In this document: positions 45,018 through 53,828 of the stretch, piece by piece
Numbering within the stretch: the stretch's first letter is position 1
Layout: every line of letters begins with the position of its first letter
DNA from: Acidovorax sp. NB1
GTDB taxonomy: Bacteria; Pseudomonadota; Gammaproteobacteria; Burkholderiales; Burkholderiaceae_C
DNA length: 64,000 nucleotides
Assembly: GCF_005405905.1 (NCBI RefSeq)
Contig: NZ_BJHU01000013.1
Span: 124,001 to 188,000 of the forward strand
Direction: 5' to 3'
Notes under the pieces: generated by a model
Seen by the model: the letters and a program-made list of their open reading frames with translations, nothing else
What the model was told of the DNA's origin: nothing
Databases searched by the model: none
Made by a program: the position numbers and the translations under genes

Positions 45018-46094
45018 TCAGCGCTCGACGGTCTTGTTCCAGCGCGTGTTCCAGGCGGGGCGGTTGGCGTTCACGCTGTCCCAGTCCAGCGTCACGGCAT
45101 TTTTCATCCACTGGCTGATCTGGGCGACCTGGGCCGCGCCTTCGCCCACGGCCGGTGCCTTGGGGTTGGTGGGGATCTGCGCGCCAAATTGCAGCACGTT
45201 GGCCTGTGCCAGCGGGCTCAGCAAAAATTCGGCGAGCTTCTGTGCCAGCTCGGGCTCGCTGTTTTTCGCAATCACGCACTGGCCGGTCATGAGCACCACC
45301 GAGCCTTCCTTGGGCTGTGCATATTCCACCGGGATGCCCTTGGACTTGAGCGCTGCCACCGCCGTGGGTGTGAGCGGGAACAGCGCAGCCTCACCCGTCT
45401 GCACCATCTCGGAGATCTTGGCCGAGCTGGGGATGTACTCCAGCACATTGGGGCCGATGGTCTTGGCCCAGTTGTTGAAGCCTGGCTCCACGTTCTTGTC
45501 GTTGCCGCCCTGGATGCGGTTGAACATCAAGAAGCCGTGCAGCCCGAAGGACGACGACGGCATGGACTGGAACACCACCTTGCCCTTGAACTTGGGGTCG
45601 GCAAAGTCCATCCACGACGTGGGCGCGGCCCAGCCCTTTTCGGCAAACATCTTGGTGTTGTAGGCAATGCCCGTCATGCCCAGGCTCACGCCGCTGGCCA
45701 GGTCGTCCTTGAAGCGCGCGGCAGGGTAGATGTCGTTCAGGTGCGGGTTGGGCTTTTGCTTCTCGCACAGGCCCATGCCCATGGCGCGCACCATGATGCC
45801 GTCATCGAGGAACATCACGTGCATCTGCGGCTTGTCCTTGTTGGCCTGGGCCTTGGCCAGGATGTCCGAGGACGTGCCGGGCACCACCACCACGCGCGCG
45901 CCGTGCAGCTTTTCAAAGGCCGGGAACACGTACTGCGTGTATGCCTTCTCCATGGTGCCGCCGTTCATGCCGATGTACAGCGTCTTGGTTTGTGCAACGG
46001 CGGCGCCGCTGGCGGCCAGGGCCGTGGCAGCAGCCGCTGCGGCCAGCAGGCCACGGCGCAGGGAGACAACGTTCGAGCGGAAAGCGAAGTTCAT
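45018..46094 (-). CDS. Polyamine/opine-type ABC transporter substrate-binding protein
   Basis: A 358-residue periplasmic binding protein of the PotD/PotF-like group. The signal peptide (with RRGLLAAAAAATALA) ends near AVAQT. The mature protein starts KTLYIGMNGGTMEKAYTQYV; other features are VMFLDDGIMVRAMGMG and PTSWMDFADPKFKGKV. It is the last gene of the seven-gene uptake and oxidation operon. The operon's oxidases suggest an amine, amino acid or opine as cargo. Confidence 0.93.
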   Translation of the reverse strand: MNFAFRSNVVSLRRGLLAAAAAATALAASGAAVAQTKTLYIGMNGGTMEKAYTQYVFPAFEKLHGARVVVVPGTSSDILAKAQANKDKPQMHVMFLDDGIMVRAMGMGLCEKQKPNPHLNDIYPAARFKDDLASGVSLGMTGIAYNTKMFAEKGWAAPTSWMDFADPKFKGKVVFQSMPSSSFGLHGFLMFNRIQGGNDKNVEPGFNNWAKTIGPNVLEYIPSSAKISEMVQTGEAALFPLTPTAVAALKSKGIPVEYAQPKEGSVVLMTGQCVIAKNSEPELAQKLAEFLLSPLAQANVLQFGAQIPTNPKAPAVGEGAAQVAQISQWMKNAVTLDWDSVNANRPAWNTRWNKTVER

Positions 46095-46142
46095 GGTGAT
46101 TGCCTTTCGGGTGGGGAGGGGGGTGATGAAAGATCGGCGGGC

Positions 46143-47318
46143 TCAGTGGGCCTGCACTGTGGTTGTGGGGATGGCGCCAGCGGCGGGCGCGGGCGGTTCG
46201 TCAAAGCGAGCGAGAGAAAACGCGTCGATGGGTGTGCTGGTCTGCCCGTCGCGCGCCAGTTCGGCCAGCACCTCGCCCACGGCGGGGCCGATCTGGAAAC
46301 CCGCGCCCGCAAAGCCGAAGCCGTGGACCAGGCCCGGCGTGGTGCGGCTTTTGCACAGCACGGGCTGGCGGTCGGGCAGGTAGCCTTCGGTGCCGCTCCA
46401 GGTGCGGATGAAATGCGCGTGTTTGAGCGCAGGCAGCAGCTCGATGGCCTGCTCTGTGAGCGATGCGATGGCGCCGCGCTCCGAGCGCGCGCGGTCGGCA
46501 TCGAGCCAGAAGCCCGAGCCGCCGCCCAGCACCAGGTTGCCGCGTTCTACCTGGCGGCAGTAGATGCCACCACCTTCCACGCCCAGGCTCCAGCGCATGA
46601 AGTAGGGCAGGGGCTCGGTGACCATCATGGCCGGGTGGCCGGAGCGCAGCGGCACGGCTTCGCCAAACTGAGCGGCCAGGGCACCCGCCCAGGCACCTGC
46701 GCAGTTGAGCACCACGGGCGCCTGCACCTGCAGCGCAGTGCCCGACTGCAGCGTGAATTGCCTGCCGCTGTGCTCGATGCGCGTGAGCGGCGAGCGCTCG
46801 AAGATCTGCGCACCGGCACGCTGGGCTGCCAGCGCGAACGCGGGCGACACCAGGCGCGGGTTGGCCTGCCCATCGTCCACACACAGCGAACCGCCCACGG
46901 CCTTGCCGCCCAGCCACGGGCATTCGGTGCGCAGGCGCCCGTCGCTGATCAGCTGGATGCCCAGCTCGAAGTCGCGGCTGATGTCTGCATAGTGCTCCAG
47001 CGAAGCCATGTCCGCTTCACTGCGTGCGATCTTGAAATGCCCGGTGCGCGCGTATTCGCCATCGGTGCCGATCAGCTCGGGCAGGCGCGCCCAGATCTGG
47101 TGAGCGCGCTGCGCCAGGGGCAACTGGCTCAGCGGGCGGCCCTGGCGGCGCACGCCGCCGTAGTTCACGCCGCTGGAGCGCGAGCCGCACAGGTCGCGCT
47201 CCAGCAGCACCACATCCACGCCCTTGCGGCGCAGCGCTAGCGCGGCCGATGCGCCCACGATGCCGCCGCCGACAATGGCGACGTCGGTTTGGATGGTGCG
47301 GGTGGGGTGGCTGCTCAT
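46143..47318 (-). CDS. DAO-type FAD oxidoreductase
   Basis: A 391-residue flavoprotein of the glycine/D-amino acid oxidase family. The FAD motif VAIVGGGIVGASAALALRRKG starts near residue 13 and is followed by LLERDLCGSRSSGVNYGGVR. The end has DRQPVLCKSRTTPGLVHGFG and IGPAVGEVLAELARDG. Its ATG overlaps the upstream gene's stop (47315-47318). With the 2Fe-2S protein and the pyridine-nucleotide oxidoreductase it resembles the beta subunit of opine oxidases or HcnC. Confidence 0.92.
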   Translation of the reverse strand: MSSHPTRTIQTDVAIVGGGIVGASAALALRRKGVDVVLLERDLCGSRSSGVNYGGVRRQGRPLSQLPLAQRAHQIWARLPELIGTDGEYARTGHFKIARSEADMASLEHYADISRDFELGIQLISDGRLRTECPWLGGKAVGGSLCVDDGQANPRLVSPAFALAAQRAGAQIFERSPLTRIEHSGRQFTLQSGTALQVQAPVVLNCAGAWAGALAAQFGEAVPLRSGHPAMMVTEPLPYFMRWSLGVEGGGIYCRQVERGNLVLGGGSGFWLDADRARSERGAIASLTEQAIELLPALKHAHFIRTWSGTEGYLPDRQPVLCKSRTTPGLVHGFGFAGAGFQIGPAVGEVLAELARDGQTSTPIDAFSLARFDEPPAPAAGAIPTTTVQAH

Positions 47319-48730
47319 GCGCTGGCTCCCGCGTCGGCGCTCTGCCGCACTTGCCGTGCCTGCAGGTGGATTGGTATCGGCTTGATAGGGGCCTGCCCGC
47401 GCAGGCGGCCCACCAGCTCCACGGGCTTGCCGGTGGCCTGGGCCAGGATTTCAGCGGCTGCCACGCCGCAGCTGCGGCCCTGGCAGCGGCCCATGCCCAC
47501 GCGGGTAAGGGCCTTGAGCCGGTTCATCTCGTCGGCGCCGCTGTCGCGCACACAGGCGCGCAACTCGCCCGCCGTGATGTTCTCGCAGCGGCAAACCACC
47601 AGCGCATCGGGCGCGTGTGCGGCCCAGTCGGTGGGGAAAGGGAAGGCACGCTCCAGCCCCTGGCGAAAGCGCATCAGATGGCTGAGCTGGCCCCGCAGCG
47701 TTTGCATGCGGGCAGCATCGACAGCCGCACCGTGGTCTTGCAGCAGCGCCAGCGCCGCCAGCTCGCCCGCCCACTCGGCGGCATCTGCCCCCATGATGCC
47801 CGCGCCATCGCCCGCCAGGTACACGCCTGGCACGCTGCTGCGGCCGTCGGCATCCCGCTCGGGCAGGTGGGCGCGGTGCAGGGGCACCCAGGCAAAGCGG
47901 CAGCCCAGCAGGTCGGCCAGCTGGGTCTCTGAGCGCAATGCGTAGCCAAAGCCCACGGCATCGCAGTCCATCGTGTGCTCACGTCCGGCGCCATCGGCCC
48001 ACACCACACCCGCCACGCGGGTGTCGCCCAGCACACGCACGGGGCGCACACCGCTGTGGATGGGCACGCCGTGCGCGCGCAGCCACGCCACGTAGTACAC
48101 GCCTTTGGCAAACACCGCAGGCTGGGTGAGCATGGCGGGCACGGCGGCCATCTGGTCGGTGAGCCTTGCGGTATCCAGCACGGCGGCCACGGTGGCCCCT
48201 GCCTTCACATACTGGTAGGCCACCAGGTAGAGCAGCGGGCCCGTGCCCATCAGCACCACGCGGCTACCAATCGCACAGCCCTGGAACTTGAGCGCCACCT
48301 GCGCGCCGCCCAGCGTGTACACGCCCGGCAGCGTCCAGCCCGGGATGGGCAGCACCCGGTCTGTGGCGCCGCTGGCCACGATGAGCTGGCTGTAGGGCAC
48401 CGTGCGCGTGGTCTGTGTGGGGCCATGCAGCACGTCCAGCAGGCCGCCCTGGGCATTCCACACCAGGCTGTCGGGCTGGTAGTCGATATGGGTCTGCATG
48501 CCATCGAGCGCGCTGTGCACCGCCGTGGCGCGCGCAGCCTCGGTGCCATACAGCGTGGCCGGGGGGCGTTCAAAGTGCGCGGGCGGGCGGCGGTAGATCT
48601 GCCCACCGCCGCGCGCGGCCTCGTCGATCAGCACAGGGCGCACGCCATGGGCCGCCAGTGTCTGCGCGGCGCGGACGCCAGCGGGGCCCGCGCCCACGAT
48701 CACGGGTTGCAAAGAGGGCGCGGTTGTCAT
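47315..48730 (-). CDS. FAD/NAD(P)-binding oxidoreductase with BFD-like 2Fe-2S domain (OoxA/HcnB-like)
   Basis: A 471-residue subunit of a heteromeric dehydrogenase. The first dinucleotide motif is IVGAGPAGVRAAQTLAAHG; a second one is VVLMGTGPLLYLVAYQYV. The C-terminal BFD-like domain has CRCENITAGELRACVRDSG and GMGRCQGRSCG, four cysteines for a 2Fe-2S cluster. The ATG at 48730 overlaps the stop of the preceding 2Fe-2S gene. This layout is that of opine oxidase subunit A or HcnB. Substrate unknown. Confidence 0.92.
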   Translation of the reverse strand: MTTAPSLQPVIVGAGPAGVRAAQTLAAHGVRPVLIDEAARGGGQIYRRPPAHFERPPATLYGTEAARATAVHSALDGMQTHIDYQPDSLVWNAQGGLLDVLHGPTQTTRTVPYSQLIVASGATDRVLPIPGWTLPGVYTLGGAQVALKFQGCAIGSRVVLMGTGPLLYLVAYQYVKAGATVAAVLDTARLTDQMAAVPAMLTQPAVFAKGVYYVAWLRAHGVPIHSGVRPVRVLGDTRVAGVVWADGAGREHTMDCDAVGFGYALRSETQLADLLGCRFAWVPLHRAHLPERDADGRSSVPGVYLAGDGAGIMGADAAEWAGELAALALLQDHGAAVDAARMQTLRGQLSHLMRFRQGLERAFPFPTDWAAHAPDALVVCRCENITAGELRACVRDSGADEMNRLKALTRVGMGRCQGRSCGVAAAEILAQATGKPVELVGRLRGQAPIKPIPIHLQARQVRQSADAGASA

Positions 48731-49068
48731 GCCTGGCCTCCGGTGGCCAAGGCCATCGTGTCCACGGGCTCGGTGCGCAGTGCCAGGCCCGGTGCAATGA
48801 AGGTGCTGCAGGCGCGCAGGCGCTCGCCGCTGTCGGTCTGCACCCAGCAGTCCTGGCAGGCGCCCATCAAACAAAAACCTGCGCGGGGCTCGTGGCTGAA
48901 TTCGTTGCGGCGCAGTTGCGCATGCTGGGTGAGGATGGCGGTCAGCACCGTGTCGCCCTGCAGGGCGGTGGCGGGTTGGCCGTTGAGGGTGAAGTGCACG
49001 GGCGCACGGCTCTTTTCGGCCACACGGTGCAGCAAGGCTGGGCTGGAACTCATGGTGTGGGTGCTCAT
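48727..49068 (-). CDS. 2Fe-2S ferredoxin-like subunit (HcnA/SoxA-like)
   Basis: A 113-residue protein. FTLNGQPATALQGDTVLTAIL starts the fold, and cysteines in GFCLMGACQDCWV with one in LRACST form the 2Fe-2S site. It has the size of the small subunit in three-part amine, opine or glycine dehydrogenases. The stop overlaps the next gene's start, and its start abuts the permease stop (49069), so the genes are tightly coupled. Confidence 0.92.
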   Translation of the reverse strand: MSTHTMSSSPALLHRVAEKSRAPVHFTLNGQPATALQGDTVLTAILTQHAQLRRNEFSHEPRAGFCLMGACQDCWVQTDSGERLRACSTFIAPGLALRTEPVDTMALATGGQA

Positions 49069-49863
49069 CTACTTCCGGCCCACGAGGACGCGGTCCAGTC
49101 CATACACACGGTCCAGCAGCACCATGGCGCAGGCCGTGACCGCCACCATCAGCGCCGACACGGCGGCCATCAGCGGGTCGATGGATTCTGTGGCGTACAT
49201 GTACATGCGCACCGGCAGCGTCACCGTGCTGGGCGAGGTGACGAAGATCGACATGGTCACTTCGTCAAAGCTGTTGATGAAAGCCAACATCCACCCGCCC
49301 GTCACGCCCGGCAGGATCATCGGCAGCGTGATGCGCGTGAACACCGTGGCCTGGCTCGCGCCCAGCGACAGGGCTGCATGCTCGGCACTGCGGTCAAACC
49401 CCACCAGCGCCGCCACCACCAGCCGCAGCGTGTAGGGTGTGACGATGAGCGCATGCGCCACCACCAGCCAGCCAAAGCTGCCCGTGCCGCCGATCAGTGC
49501 AAACAGGCGCAGCAGGGCCACGCCCAGCACCAGGTGCGGAATGATGAGTGGCGACAGGAACAGGCCGTTGAGGAAACCGCGCCCGGGAAAGTCGTAGCGC
49601 GTGATCGCAATGCCCGCAGGAACGGCCAGCACCGTGGCCAGCGTGGCCGATGCCAGGGCCAGCCACAGGCTGTTCCAGAACGACTGCACAAAGTCGGAGT
49701 GCTCGAACACCGCCTTGAACCAGCGCAGCGAGAACTCGGTGGTGGGCAGCGTCAGCGTGTTGTGCGGCGTGAAGGCGACGATGCACACCACCAGCAACGG
49801 GGCAAGCATGAAGGTGATGACCAGCGCGTTGAACGCGAGGGCGAGGGGGCCGTTCTTTTGCAT
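49069..49863 (-). CDS. ABC transporter permease (PotC/PotI-like)
   Basis: A 264-residue inner-membrane permease with six predicted membrane segments (the first near residues 10-30: ALVITFMLAPLLVVCIVAF). The EAA-type loop that contacts the ATPase is at ~165-185 (AALSLGASQATVFTRITLPM). It ends in LDRVYGLDRVLVGRK. Five bases separate it from the upstream permease gene; together they form the transport channel for polyamine or opine-type substrates. Confidence 0.94.
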   Translation of the reverse strand: MQKNGPLALAFNALVITFMLAPLLVVCIVAFTPHNTLTLPTTEFSLRWFKAVFEHSDFVQSFWNSLWLALASATLATVLAVPAGIAITRYDFPGRGFLNGLFLSPLIIPHLVLGVALLRLFALIGGTGSFGWLVVAHALIVTPYTLRLVVAALVGFDRSAEHAALSLGASQATVFTRITLPMILPGVTGGWMLAFINSFDEVTMSIFVTSPSTVTLPVRMYMYATESIDPLMAAVSALMVAVTACAMVLLDRVYGLDRVLVGRK

Positions 49864-49868
49864 CTTGG

Positions 49869-50768
49869 TTATCCCAAAGACTTTTTGTAGCGGCCTTCAA
49901 CCAGCCGGTTGTAGCTCAGCATGACCACCAGGTTGGCCACCAGCAGCGTCAGCGCAATCGCGGCGCCCAGCGGCCAGTTCAGCTCGTGCAGGTACTCGTC
50001 GTACACCACCGTGGCCACCATCTTCAGCCGCCGACCGCCCAACAAGCCGGGGATCGCGAACGAGCTGGCCGCGAGGCCAAACACGATCAGGCTGCCCGAA
50101 AGGATGCCGGGCAGCACCTGCGGCAACACAATGCGCCGCAGCGTGGTGAAGGGCGAGGCCTGCAGCGACAGGGCCGCGTTTTCCACGCCCGGGTCGAGCT
50201 TCTGCAACGATGTCCACACGGGGATCACCATGAAGGGCAGCATCACGTGCACCAGCGCAATCACCACCGCAATCTCGGTGTAGAGCATCTTCACCGGGCC
50301 GATGCCCACCAGGCCGAAGGCGGCATTCACCAGCCCCTCGGGGCCCAGCAGCATGCTCCAGCCAAACGCGCGCACCACCACCGACACCAAGAGCGGCGCC
50401 AGCACCACCAGCAGCAAGATGGAGCGCCACGGGTTGCGCATACGGCTGAGCACATAGGCCTCGGGCGCGCCAATCAGCACACAGATCAGCGTGACCAGAC
50501 CGGCGATCCAGAACGTGCGCCAGAAGATCGCGTGGTAGTACGAATCGGCAAACACATGGCCGTAGTGCTCCAGCGTGAACTCGCCCGCTTTCACCCCCGT
50601 GGCCGGGTCGAAGGCGTTGAACGAGAGCACGGCTGTGAGTGCCAGCGGCACCAGCAGCAGCACGGTGAATAGCAGCAGCGCCGGGCCGGACAGCCACCAG
50701 GGCAGGGCCTTTTTGCCCAGCAACTGATGGGGCGTTGCTGCCGTCGTCGTTGTCGTTGCGCTTGTCAT
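49869..50768 (-). CDS. ABC transporter permease (PotB/PotH-like)
   Basis: A 299-residue inner-membrane permease. It has about six membrane segments (first ~26-48, GPALLLFTVLLLVPLALTAVL) and an EAA-type loop with AALSLQASPFTTLRRIVLPQ. Its start overlaps the stop of the ATPase gene by four bases. It pairs with the permease coded downstream. Confidence 0.94.
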   Translation of the reverse strand: MTSATTTTTAATPHQLLGKKALPWWLSGPALLLFTVLLLVPLALTAVLSFNAFDPATGVKAGEFTLEHYGHVFADSYYHAIFWRTFWIAGLVTLICVLIGAPEAYVLSRMRNPWRSILLLVVLAPLLVSVVVRAFGWSMLLGPEGLVNAAFGLVGIGPVKMLYTEIAVVIALVHVMLPFMVIPVWTSLQKLDPGVENAALSLQASPFTTLRRIVLPQVLPGILSGSLIVFGLAASSFAIPGLLGGRRLKMVATVVYDEYLHELNWPLGAAIALTLLVANLVVMLSYNRLVEGRYKKSLG

Positions 50769-51853
50769 GGCGTGGCCTCGGCTTCGGCCATGGCCGCTTC
50801 ATCGGCAGGCAGCAGGCGCATGCAGTGGTCGGGCCAGTCCAGGCCCGTGCGCTCGCCTTCGTCGAGTGCGCTGCGGCCATCGTTGGGCGCCAGCACCATC
50901 AAATCGCCCATGGCCGTGCCCACGCGGTACAGCCACTGGCTGCCCAGGAAGAAGCGCTCGCACACCTCGCCGTCGATGCGGCCCTGCACCGTTGGCACCA
51001 GTTGCAGCTTTTCGGGCCGCACGCTCAGCAGCACGGCCGCACCGGGGCGGAACTGCGCGCCCTCCACCTGCACCTCGATGGGCCCTGCGCCCACATGGGT
51101 GTGTGTGGCGCTGGCCGTGGTCACCTTGCCGGGCACCAGGTTGGCCTTGCCCACAAAGGTAGAGATGAAGCGCGTGCGTGGGTGTTCATATACGCGGTGC
51201 GGGTGGTCAATCTGCGTGGCACGGCCGGCCTCCATCACCACCACGCGGTCGCTGATGGACATGGCTTCGCTCTGGTCGTGGGTGACCATCACCGTGGTGG
51301 TGCCCACCTTGCGCTGGATCTGCCGCAGCTCGAACTGCATCTCTTCACGCAGCTTGGCGTCGAGGTTGGACAGGGGCTCGTCCAGCAGCAGCACGGGCGG
51401 CTCGATCACCAGCGCGCGTGCCAGCGCCACGCGCTGGCGCTGCCCGCCCGACAGCTCGCGCGGGTAGCGGCCTGCGTGTTTTTCCAGGTGCACCAGGCCC
51501 AGGGCCTGGGCGACGCGCTCCTTGCGCTCGGCCTTGGGCACCTTGCGCATCTCCAGGCCAAAGCTCACGTTGTCGGCCACCGTCATGTGCGGGAAGAGGG
51601 CATAGCTCTGGAACACGATGCCCAGCCCGCGCGTGTTGGCCTTGGCATGCGTGATGTCGCGCCCCGCCAGCTCGATGCGGCCACTGCTCACCGCCTCGAA
51701 GCCCGCCACCATCTGCAAGGTGGTGGTCTTGCCGCAGCCCGACGGGCCCAGCAGCGATACGAACTCGCCTTTTTCCACCGAAAGGTTCATGGACTGCACC
51801 GCGCAGGTGCTGCCATAGAACTTGGTCACATCCGTGAGTTGAAGGAAGGACAT
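50765..51853 (-). CDS. ABC transporter ATP-binding protein (PotA-like)
   Basis: A 362-residue ATPase of the polyamine transporter type. Walker A GPSGCGKTTT, signature LSGGQRQRVALARAL, Walker B VLLLDEPLSNLD and switch His in MVTHDQSEAMS are all present, followed by a TOBE-type C-terminal domain (LLSVRPEKLQLVP). The ATG at 51853 (MSFLQLTDVTKFYG) is the homology start; the longer open frame crosses the divergent regulatory region. First gene of the operon. Confidence 0.95.
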   Translation of the reverse strand: MSFLQLTDVTKFYGSTCAVQSMNLSVEKGEFVSLLGPSGCGKTTTLQMVAGFEAVSSGRIELAGRDITHAKANTRGLGIVFQSYALFPHMTVADNVSFGLEMRKVPKAERKERVAQALGLVHLEKHAGRYPRELSGGQRQRVALARALVIEPPVLLLDEPLSNLDAKLREEMQFELRQIQRKVGTTTVMVTHDQSEAMSISDRVVVMEAGRATQIDHPHRVYEHPRTRFISTFVGKANLVPGKVTTASATHTHVGAGPIEVQVEGAQFRPGAAVLLSVRPEKLQLVPTVQGRIDGEVCERFFLGSQWLYRVGTAMGDLMVLAPNDGRSALDEGERTGLDWPDHCMRLLPADEAAMAEAEATP

Positions 51854-51976
51854 GCGTGGGCCTTTCTGCTGTCTGTCTTTTCTGGATGCCGTCGCCCGGT
51901 TTCCTTGAGGGGATACAGGGCAACAGACGGTGTCTTGGAACGCCAGGCTGCCTGTATTCCAGTTTGTGGAGCGGTG

Positions 51977-51993
51977 TGCACCGCTGTGGTGCA
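51977..51993. promoter_or_regulatory. NtrC-like binding site
   Basis: TGCACCGCTGTGGTGCA is a 17-base site that matches the enterobacterial NtrC consensus form TGCACC-N5-GGTGCA exactly. It lies 124 bases upstream of the ATPase gene start, a usual place for an NtrC enhancer. Confidence 0.55.
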
Positions 51994-52070
51994 CCTTGTT
52001 CCCTGAAATTGGACTTGCCCGGTGATGTTGATTCACTCTATTGCAATATGCGAACCAGCTCGACTCGGGT

Positions 52071-52087
52071 ATTCCATTAAACAGAAT
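52071..52087. promoter_or_regulatory. IclR-type operator copy 1
   Basis: ATTCCATTAAACAGAAT, a near-palindrome with one base changed in the right arm. Its centre is 30 bases from the second copy, about three helix turns. Confidence 0.7.
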
Positions 52088-52100
52088 TTTTCTTCAATTT

Positions 52101-52117
52101 ATTCCGTTTAATGGAAT
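52101..52117. promoter_or_regulatory. IclR-type operator copy 2
   Basis: ATTCCGTTTAATGGAAT, with perfect ATTCC/GGAAT arms. It reads as the inverted form of copy 1 and lies 43 bases before the iclR-type gene start. Confidence 0.75.
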
Positions 52118-52160
52118 ATGAGGATTAGAATGCAACCCATCTATTCCGCAGGAGTGACGC

Positions 52161-53021
52161 ATGGAAGCAGCATCCGCAGGCACGGGCGGCGTACCCCGGG
52201 TCTTTGCCCTTATCCGCGCCCTGGTGGCCGTGCAGGCCGAGGGGGGGCGAGTCACCCAATTGGCGCGCGCGATTGGCCTGACCCAGGGCACCACGCACCG
52301 TTTGCTGCAATCGCTGGTCGCTGAGGGCATGGTTGAGCAGGACGAGCGCAGCAAGCTCTATCGCCTGTCCACGGAGTTCTTTGCGCTCGCGGCCAAGGCG
52401 GGCAACCCTGGCGACCTGCGCAGCATCTGCCGCCCTGCGCTGCTGCGCCTGAGTGCCAGCCTGGGTGACAGCATCTTCTTGTTGGTGCGCAGCGGGTTCG
52501 ACGCGATCTGCCTGGACCGCAGCGAGGGGCCGTTCCCCATCCGCTCATTCACTGGCGACATTGGCGGCCGCGTGGCGCTGGGTGTGGGGCAGGGGGCCTT
52601 GTCCATCCTCGCCTTCCTGCCTGAGGCTGAGCGCGAGGAAGTGATCCGTTTCAATCTCTCGCGCGTGCGCGAGTACGGCGTGTACGACGAGGTCTATCTG
52701 CGCACCGAGATCGAGCGCGTGCGCCAGAGTGGCTATGCCGCGCGCAACACCGGCCTGCTCGAAGGCATGGCCGGGGTGGGGGTGCCCGTGCTCGACCGCG
52801 AAGGCCGGGCCGTGGCCGCGCTGAGCGTGGGCACCATCTCTGCCCGCCTCAACGAAGACCGGCTGCCCACCGTGGTCGAACTGCTCAAGCGCGAGGCCGC
52901 CGCCATCGGCCCGCGCATCCACCCCTTCGATGCCACCCTGCGTCGGCCTGCGCAAAGCCTGGCGGGGCAGCCGTCTGAGCAACTGCTGGCGCCGCCCGGC
53001 GCCGCCAACTCTTCGGTGTGA
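52161..53021 (+). CDS. IclR-family transcriptional regulator
   Basis: A 286-residue IclR regulator. The N-terminal helix-turn-helix is VTQLARAIGLTQGTTHRLLQ; the effector domain has LRSICRPALLRLSASLGDS and GMAGVGVPVLDREGRAVAAL. It is divergent from the transporter/oxidase operon and close to two matching palindromes, so it very likely controls that operon and itself. AGGAG precedes the ATG. Confidence 0.94.
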   Translation: MEAASAGTGGVPRVFALIRALVAVQAEGGRVTQLARAIGLTQGTTHRLLQSLVAEGMVEQDERSKLYRLSTEFFALAAKAGNPGDLRSICRPALLRLSASLGDSIFLLVRSGFDAICLDRSEGPFPIRSFTGDIGGRVALGVGQGALSILAFLPEAEREEVIRFNLSRVREYGVYDEVYLRTEIERVRQSGYAARNTGLLEGMAGVGVPVLDREGRAVAALSVGTISARLNEDRLPTVVELLKREAAAIGPRIHPFDATLRRPAQSLAGQPSEQLLAPPGAANSSV

Positions 53022-53280
53022 TGGCACGCGCGTGCTGCACCCGACGTGCGGTTCGCTGTGATGACGGATTGGATGTGGCCTGTTGTTCCAGTGCGCAGAC
53101 CGCCCGCCCAGCCGCTGCAAAAAAGCGCCAAATCCCAGAGGTGTGGTGCCGATAGAACGCAGCACTACCAAGGTGGCTTTGCGTCGCTATAGTCCGCGCT
53201 TTCCTGTGCGCAGGCAGCTCCACCGGCAGGTGGATGCAGATTGCGGCACTGCCACCCATTCACCGAGCCAACGCGACCCC

Positions 53281-53667
53281 ATGAGCCTGCAACAAACCAC
53301 CCCCGGGTACCTCGACCAATGCCGCGCCGCACAGCGTGCCGAACAAGAACAATCCCTGGCCATCACCGACAACTGGGCGCATGTGGACAAAACTAAGGTG
53401 CATGCCGACTTCGACGCCTTCTACAAAGAGCTGGCGCCGCTGATCGACGCCAATGCCCCCGAGTCCGAGGCGATTCAGGCACTGATGGAAAGACACTTTG
53501 CCATCGTTGCGCGGTTCTACGTGCCATCGCGCGATGCTTACGTGGGCACCGCGCTGTTCTACGCCGACAACGCCGATATGAAGACCTTTCACAACACCTA
53601 CCACCCGCGCATGGTGGAGTTTCTGGGCGACGCCGCATATTGCTACGCGCTGCAGAACCTGCAGTAA
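53281..53667 (+). CDS. TipAS-domain protein without DNA-binding part
   Basis: A 128-residue protein starting MSLQQTTPGYLDQCRAAQRA. It resembles the TipAS antibiotic-recognition domain normally at the C-terminus of MerR-type regulators (MERHFAIVARFY, YNTYHPRM-like segment HNTYHPRMVEF, and DAAYCYALQNLQ end). There is no helix-turn-helix, so it may bind a small molecule or protein rather than DNA. It lies 259 bases after the iclR-type gene. Ligand unknown. Confidence 0.75.
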   Translation: MSLQQTTPGYLDQCRAAQRAEQEQSLAITDNWAHVDKTKVHADFDAFYKELAPLIDANAPESEAIQALMERHFAIVARFYVPSRDAYVGTALFYADNADMKTFHNTYHPRMVEFLGDAAYCYALQNLQ

Positions 53668-53828
53668 TACCTGCAGAGAGCCTCGGCGCAGGCCATTGTG
53701 CAGAGATGGGGCATCGCCCCGCAAGGCCTGCAGGTCGTCAACGGGTGGCATACAGCAGCAGGTAAGCCCGGGTAATCTCGCGGCTCCTGCTTGTCGTTTT
53801 TTGGGGTCGCACACCCCTGGAGGCTGCT

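Larger units (their letters stand above)
51854..52160. promoter_or_regulatory. Divergent regulatory region between ABC operon and iclR-type gene
   Basis: A 307-base gap with three operator-like elements, listed separately: an NtrC-like site at 51977 and two IclR-type palindromes at 52071 and 52101. No convincing sigma-54 promoter was found on the operon side; the best is a weak TGG-N10-GC match. No gene. Confidence 0.7.

Noticed and set aside
44133-47240. A 1035-codon open frame on the plus strand
   Set aside because: It lies antisense to the dihaem cytochrome, binding-protein and FAD oxidoreductase genes, which have clear motifs. The translation is rich in Ala, Gly, His and Arg with no recognisable domain, typical of GC-rich antisense frames.
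51854-51976. Sigma-54 promoter near the NtrC-like site
   Set aside because: The best minus-strand match has only TGG and GC at the right spacing; it lacks TGGCAC and TTGC, so it is not reported as a feature.
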